Source: Erwinia_E haradaeae_F
Lineage (GTDB): Bacteria > Pseudomonadota > Gammaproteobacteria > Enterobacterales > Enterobacteriaceae
DNA: 64,000 nt
Direction: 5' to 3'
NCBI RefSeq assembly: GCF_900698855.1
Contig: NZ_LR217698.1
Coordinates: 496,001 to 560,000, forward strand
The notes under the pieces were generated by a model. That model saw only the letters and a program-made list of their open reading frames with translations, was not told the origin of the DNA and did no database searches. The translations under genes were made by a program, and so were the position numbers. Of the stretch, positions 63,121 to 64,000 are shown one piece after another. How positions within the stretch are numbered: the first letter of the stretch is position 1; every line of letters starts with the position of its first letter.

Positions 63121-63591
63121 ATGGATATTCGTAAACTTAAAAAATTAATTAAATTAGTTGAGGCATCTGGTATCGCTGAATTAGAGATATCTGATGGTGA
63201 AGAATCGGTTCGTATTAGTCGAGCACTTCGTCATGCTAATCACTCTCTATTACAGCAAATACAAAGAGAATCAGGAACTAAAAAACCGAGTCTTACTACA
63301 GATTCAAACGTTCCATCTGAGGCGATTTTAGAAGCATCTTCTATTTCGAAGATTAATGGCTATATTGTCCGATCTCCTATGGTTGGTACTGTTTACCGTA
63401 ATCCAAGTCCTGATGAACAACCATTTGTAGAGGTGGGTCAATCAGTCAGCATTGGTGATACTTTATGCATTGTTGAAGCCATGAAAATGATGAATCAGAT
63501 TGAAGCCGAACAAGCTGGTATCGTAAAAGTAATTCTAGTTGAAAGTGGTCAGCCTGTTGAATTTGATGAACCACTGTTCGTCATCGAATAG
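63121..63591 (+). CDS. accB: biotin carboxyl carrier protein of acetyl-CoA carboxylase
   Basis: AccB carries the biotin that moves carboxyl groups from AccC to the carboxyltransferase AccAD, the first step of fatty acid synthesis. The 156 residues equal the E. coli length. The N-terminal helix (MDIRKLKKLIKLVEASG) and a short linker lead to the biotinyl domain with the thumb at SPDEQPF and the biotinylated K122 in EAMKMMNQ. No Shine-Dalgarno is visible before the ATG (GGAACTACCTC). It is 11 bp before accC. Its modifying enzyme is BirA at 35091-35960. Confidence 0.98.
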   Translation: MDIRKLKKLIKLVEASGIAELEISDGEESVRISRALRHANHSLLQQIQRESGTKKPSLTTDSNVPSEAILEASSISKINGYIVRSPMVGTVYRNPSPDEQPFVEVGQSVSIGDTLCIVEAMKMMNQIEAEQAGIVKVILVESGQPVEFDEPLFVIE

Positions 63592-63602
63592 CGAGAGTAA
63601 CC

Positions 63603-64000
63603 ATGTTAGATAAAATTATCATTGCTAATCGTGGTGAAATTGCACTACGTATTTTACGCGCTTGTAAAGAACTAGGTATTAAAACAGTTGCAGTACATTC
63701 TACAGTTGATCGAGACTTACAACATGTTCTATTAGCGGATGAAACTGTATGCATTGGCCCACCTCAACCAGTAAAAAGCTACTTAAATATTCCAGCACTT
63801 ATTTCCGCTGCAGAAATTACTGGCGCCGTGGCTATTCATCCTGGATACGGTTTCTTATCTGAAAATGCAGATTTTGCTGAACAAATGGAACGTTCAGGAT
63901 TTATCTTTATTGGGCCCAAGGCCGATACAATTCGCCTAATGGGTGATAAAGTATCAGCAATTGCAGTGATGAAAAAAGCAGGTATTCCTACAGTGCCCGG
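63603..64000 (+). CDS. accC: biotin carboxylase, 5' part
   Basis: AccC carboxylates the biotin of AccB using ATP and bicarbonate. The first 132 codons lie in the window: the biotin carboxylase N-terminal domain (MLDKIIIANRGEIALRILRA), HPGYGFLSENADFA, and the start of the ATP-grasp domain with K116 in MGDKVSAI. The gene runs off the right edge. It follows accB by 11 bp with GAGAG as ribosome site, so the two form the classical accBC operon. Confidence 0.98.
   Translation, partial: MLDKIIIANRGEIALRILRACKELGIKTVAVHSTVDRDLQHVLLADETVCIGPPQPVKSYLNIPALISAAEITGAVAIHPGYGFLSENADFAEQMERSGFIFIGPKADTIRLMGDKVSAIAVMKKAGIPTVP

Overview
The window looks like a chromosome segment of a strongly reduced, AT-rich enterobacterial (gammaproteobacterial) obligate insect symbiont. 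The encoded proteins I could compare are close to Escherichia coli orthologues in sequence and length, and E. coli-type gene blocks survive: dnaG-rpsU/tsaD/folB, aceE-aceF-lpd, hemC-hemD, fbaA-pgk-tktA, murB-birA, mreBCD, argX-hisR-leuT-proM, minCDE, purEK-lpxH/cysS, cysPUWA and accBC. I see no transposase, phage gene, CRISPR array, toxin or integrase. The gene set (peptidoglycan, LPS, rod-shape and Min genes, heme, ubiquinone, folate, pyruvate dehydrogenase, sulfate uptake) fits a symbiont that still has a real cell envelope and respiration, at a level of reduction like Blochmannia or Ishikawaella. I cannot name the genus from sequence alone.

Layout: 1-3.7 kb holds the macromolecular-synthesis locus (dnaG partial, rpsU) divergent from tsaD and folB. 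4.1-13.4 kb holds argS, trxB and the pyruvate dehydrogenase operon. ubiD stands alone at 14.9-16.4 kb, followed by about 5.2 kb of non-coding DNA. hemD-hemC lie at 21.6-23.3 kb, then 3.8 kb in which the only gene I find is a tiny lipoprotein, lptM (yifL). fbaA, pgk and tktA fill 27-32.5 kb; murB-birA 34-36 kb; mreDCB 37-39.9 kb. tRNA-Val, tatD, mtn, a four-tRNA operon and minEDC occupy 41.5-47 kb. erpA, purK, purE, lpxH and cysS follow to 53.4 kb, then aspS, cysAWTP and the start of accBC.

Genes cover only about 57% of the window by hand count, unusually low for a symbiont with so few recognisable pseudogenes. The spacers are almost pure AT with stops in all frames, so the lost genes have eroded past recognition. 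29 of 38 protein genes are on the minus strand, which suggests that one replichore with the minus strand leading is being read.

The most interesting signals are molecular oddities in core genes. tRNA-Arg(CCG) carries a G3:U70 acceptor pair, the alanine identity element. birA has a perfect 10-bp palindrome exactly where its biotin-loop motif has changed, plus a lost C-terminal domain and a diverged HTH. An orphan lptM persists in a gene desert. The rpsU-dnaG attenuator hairpin is kept. A G8 tract forms the cysA ribosome binding site. A strong GC-rich hairpin stands alone in the 5.2-kb desert. I found no clearly new multi-gene system.
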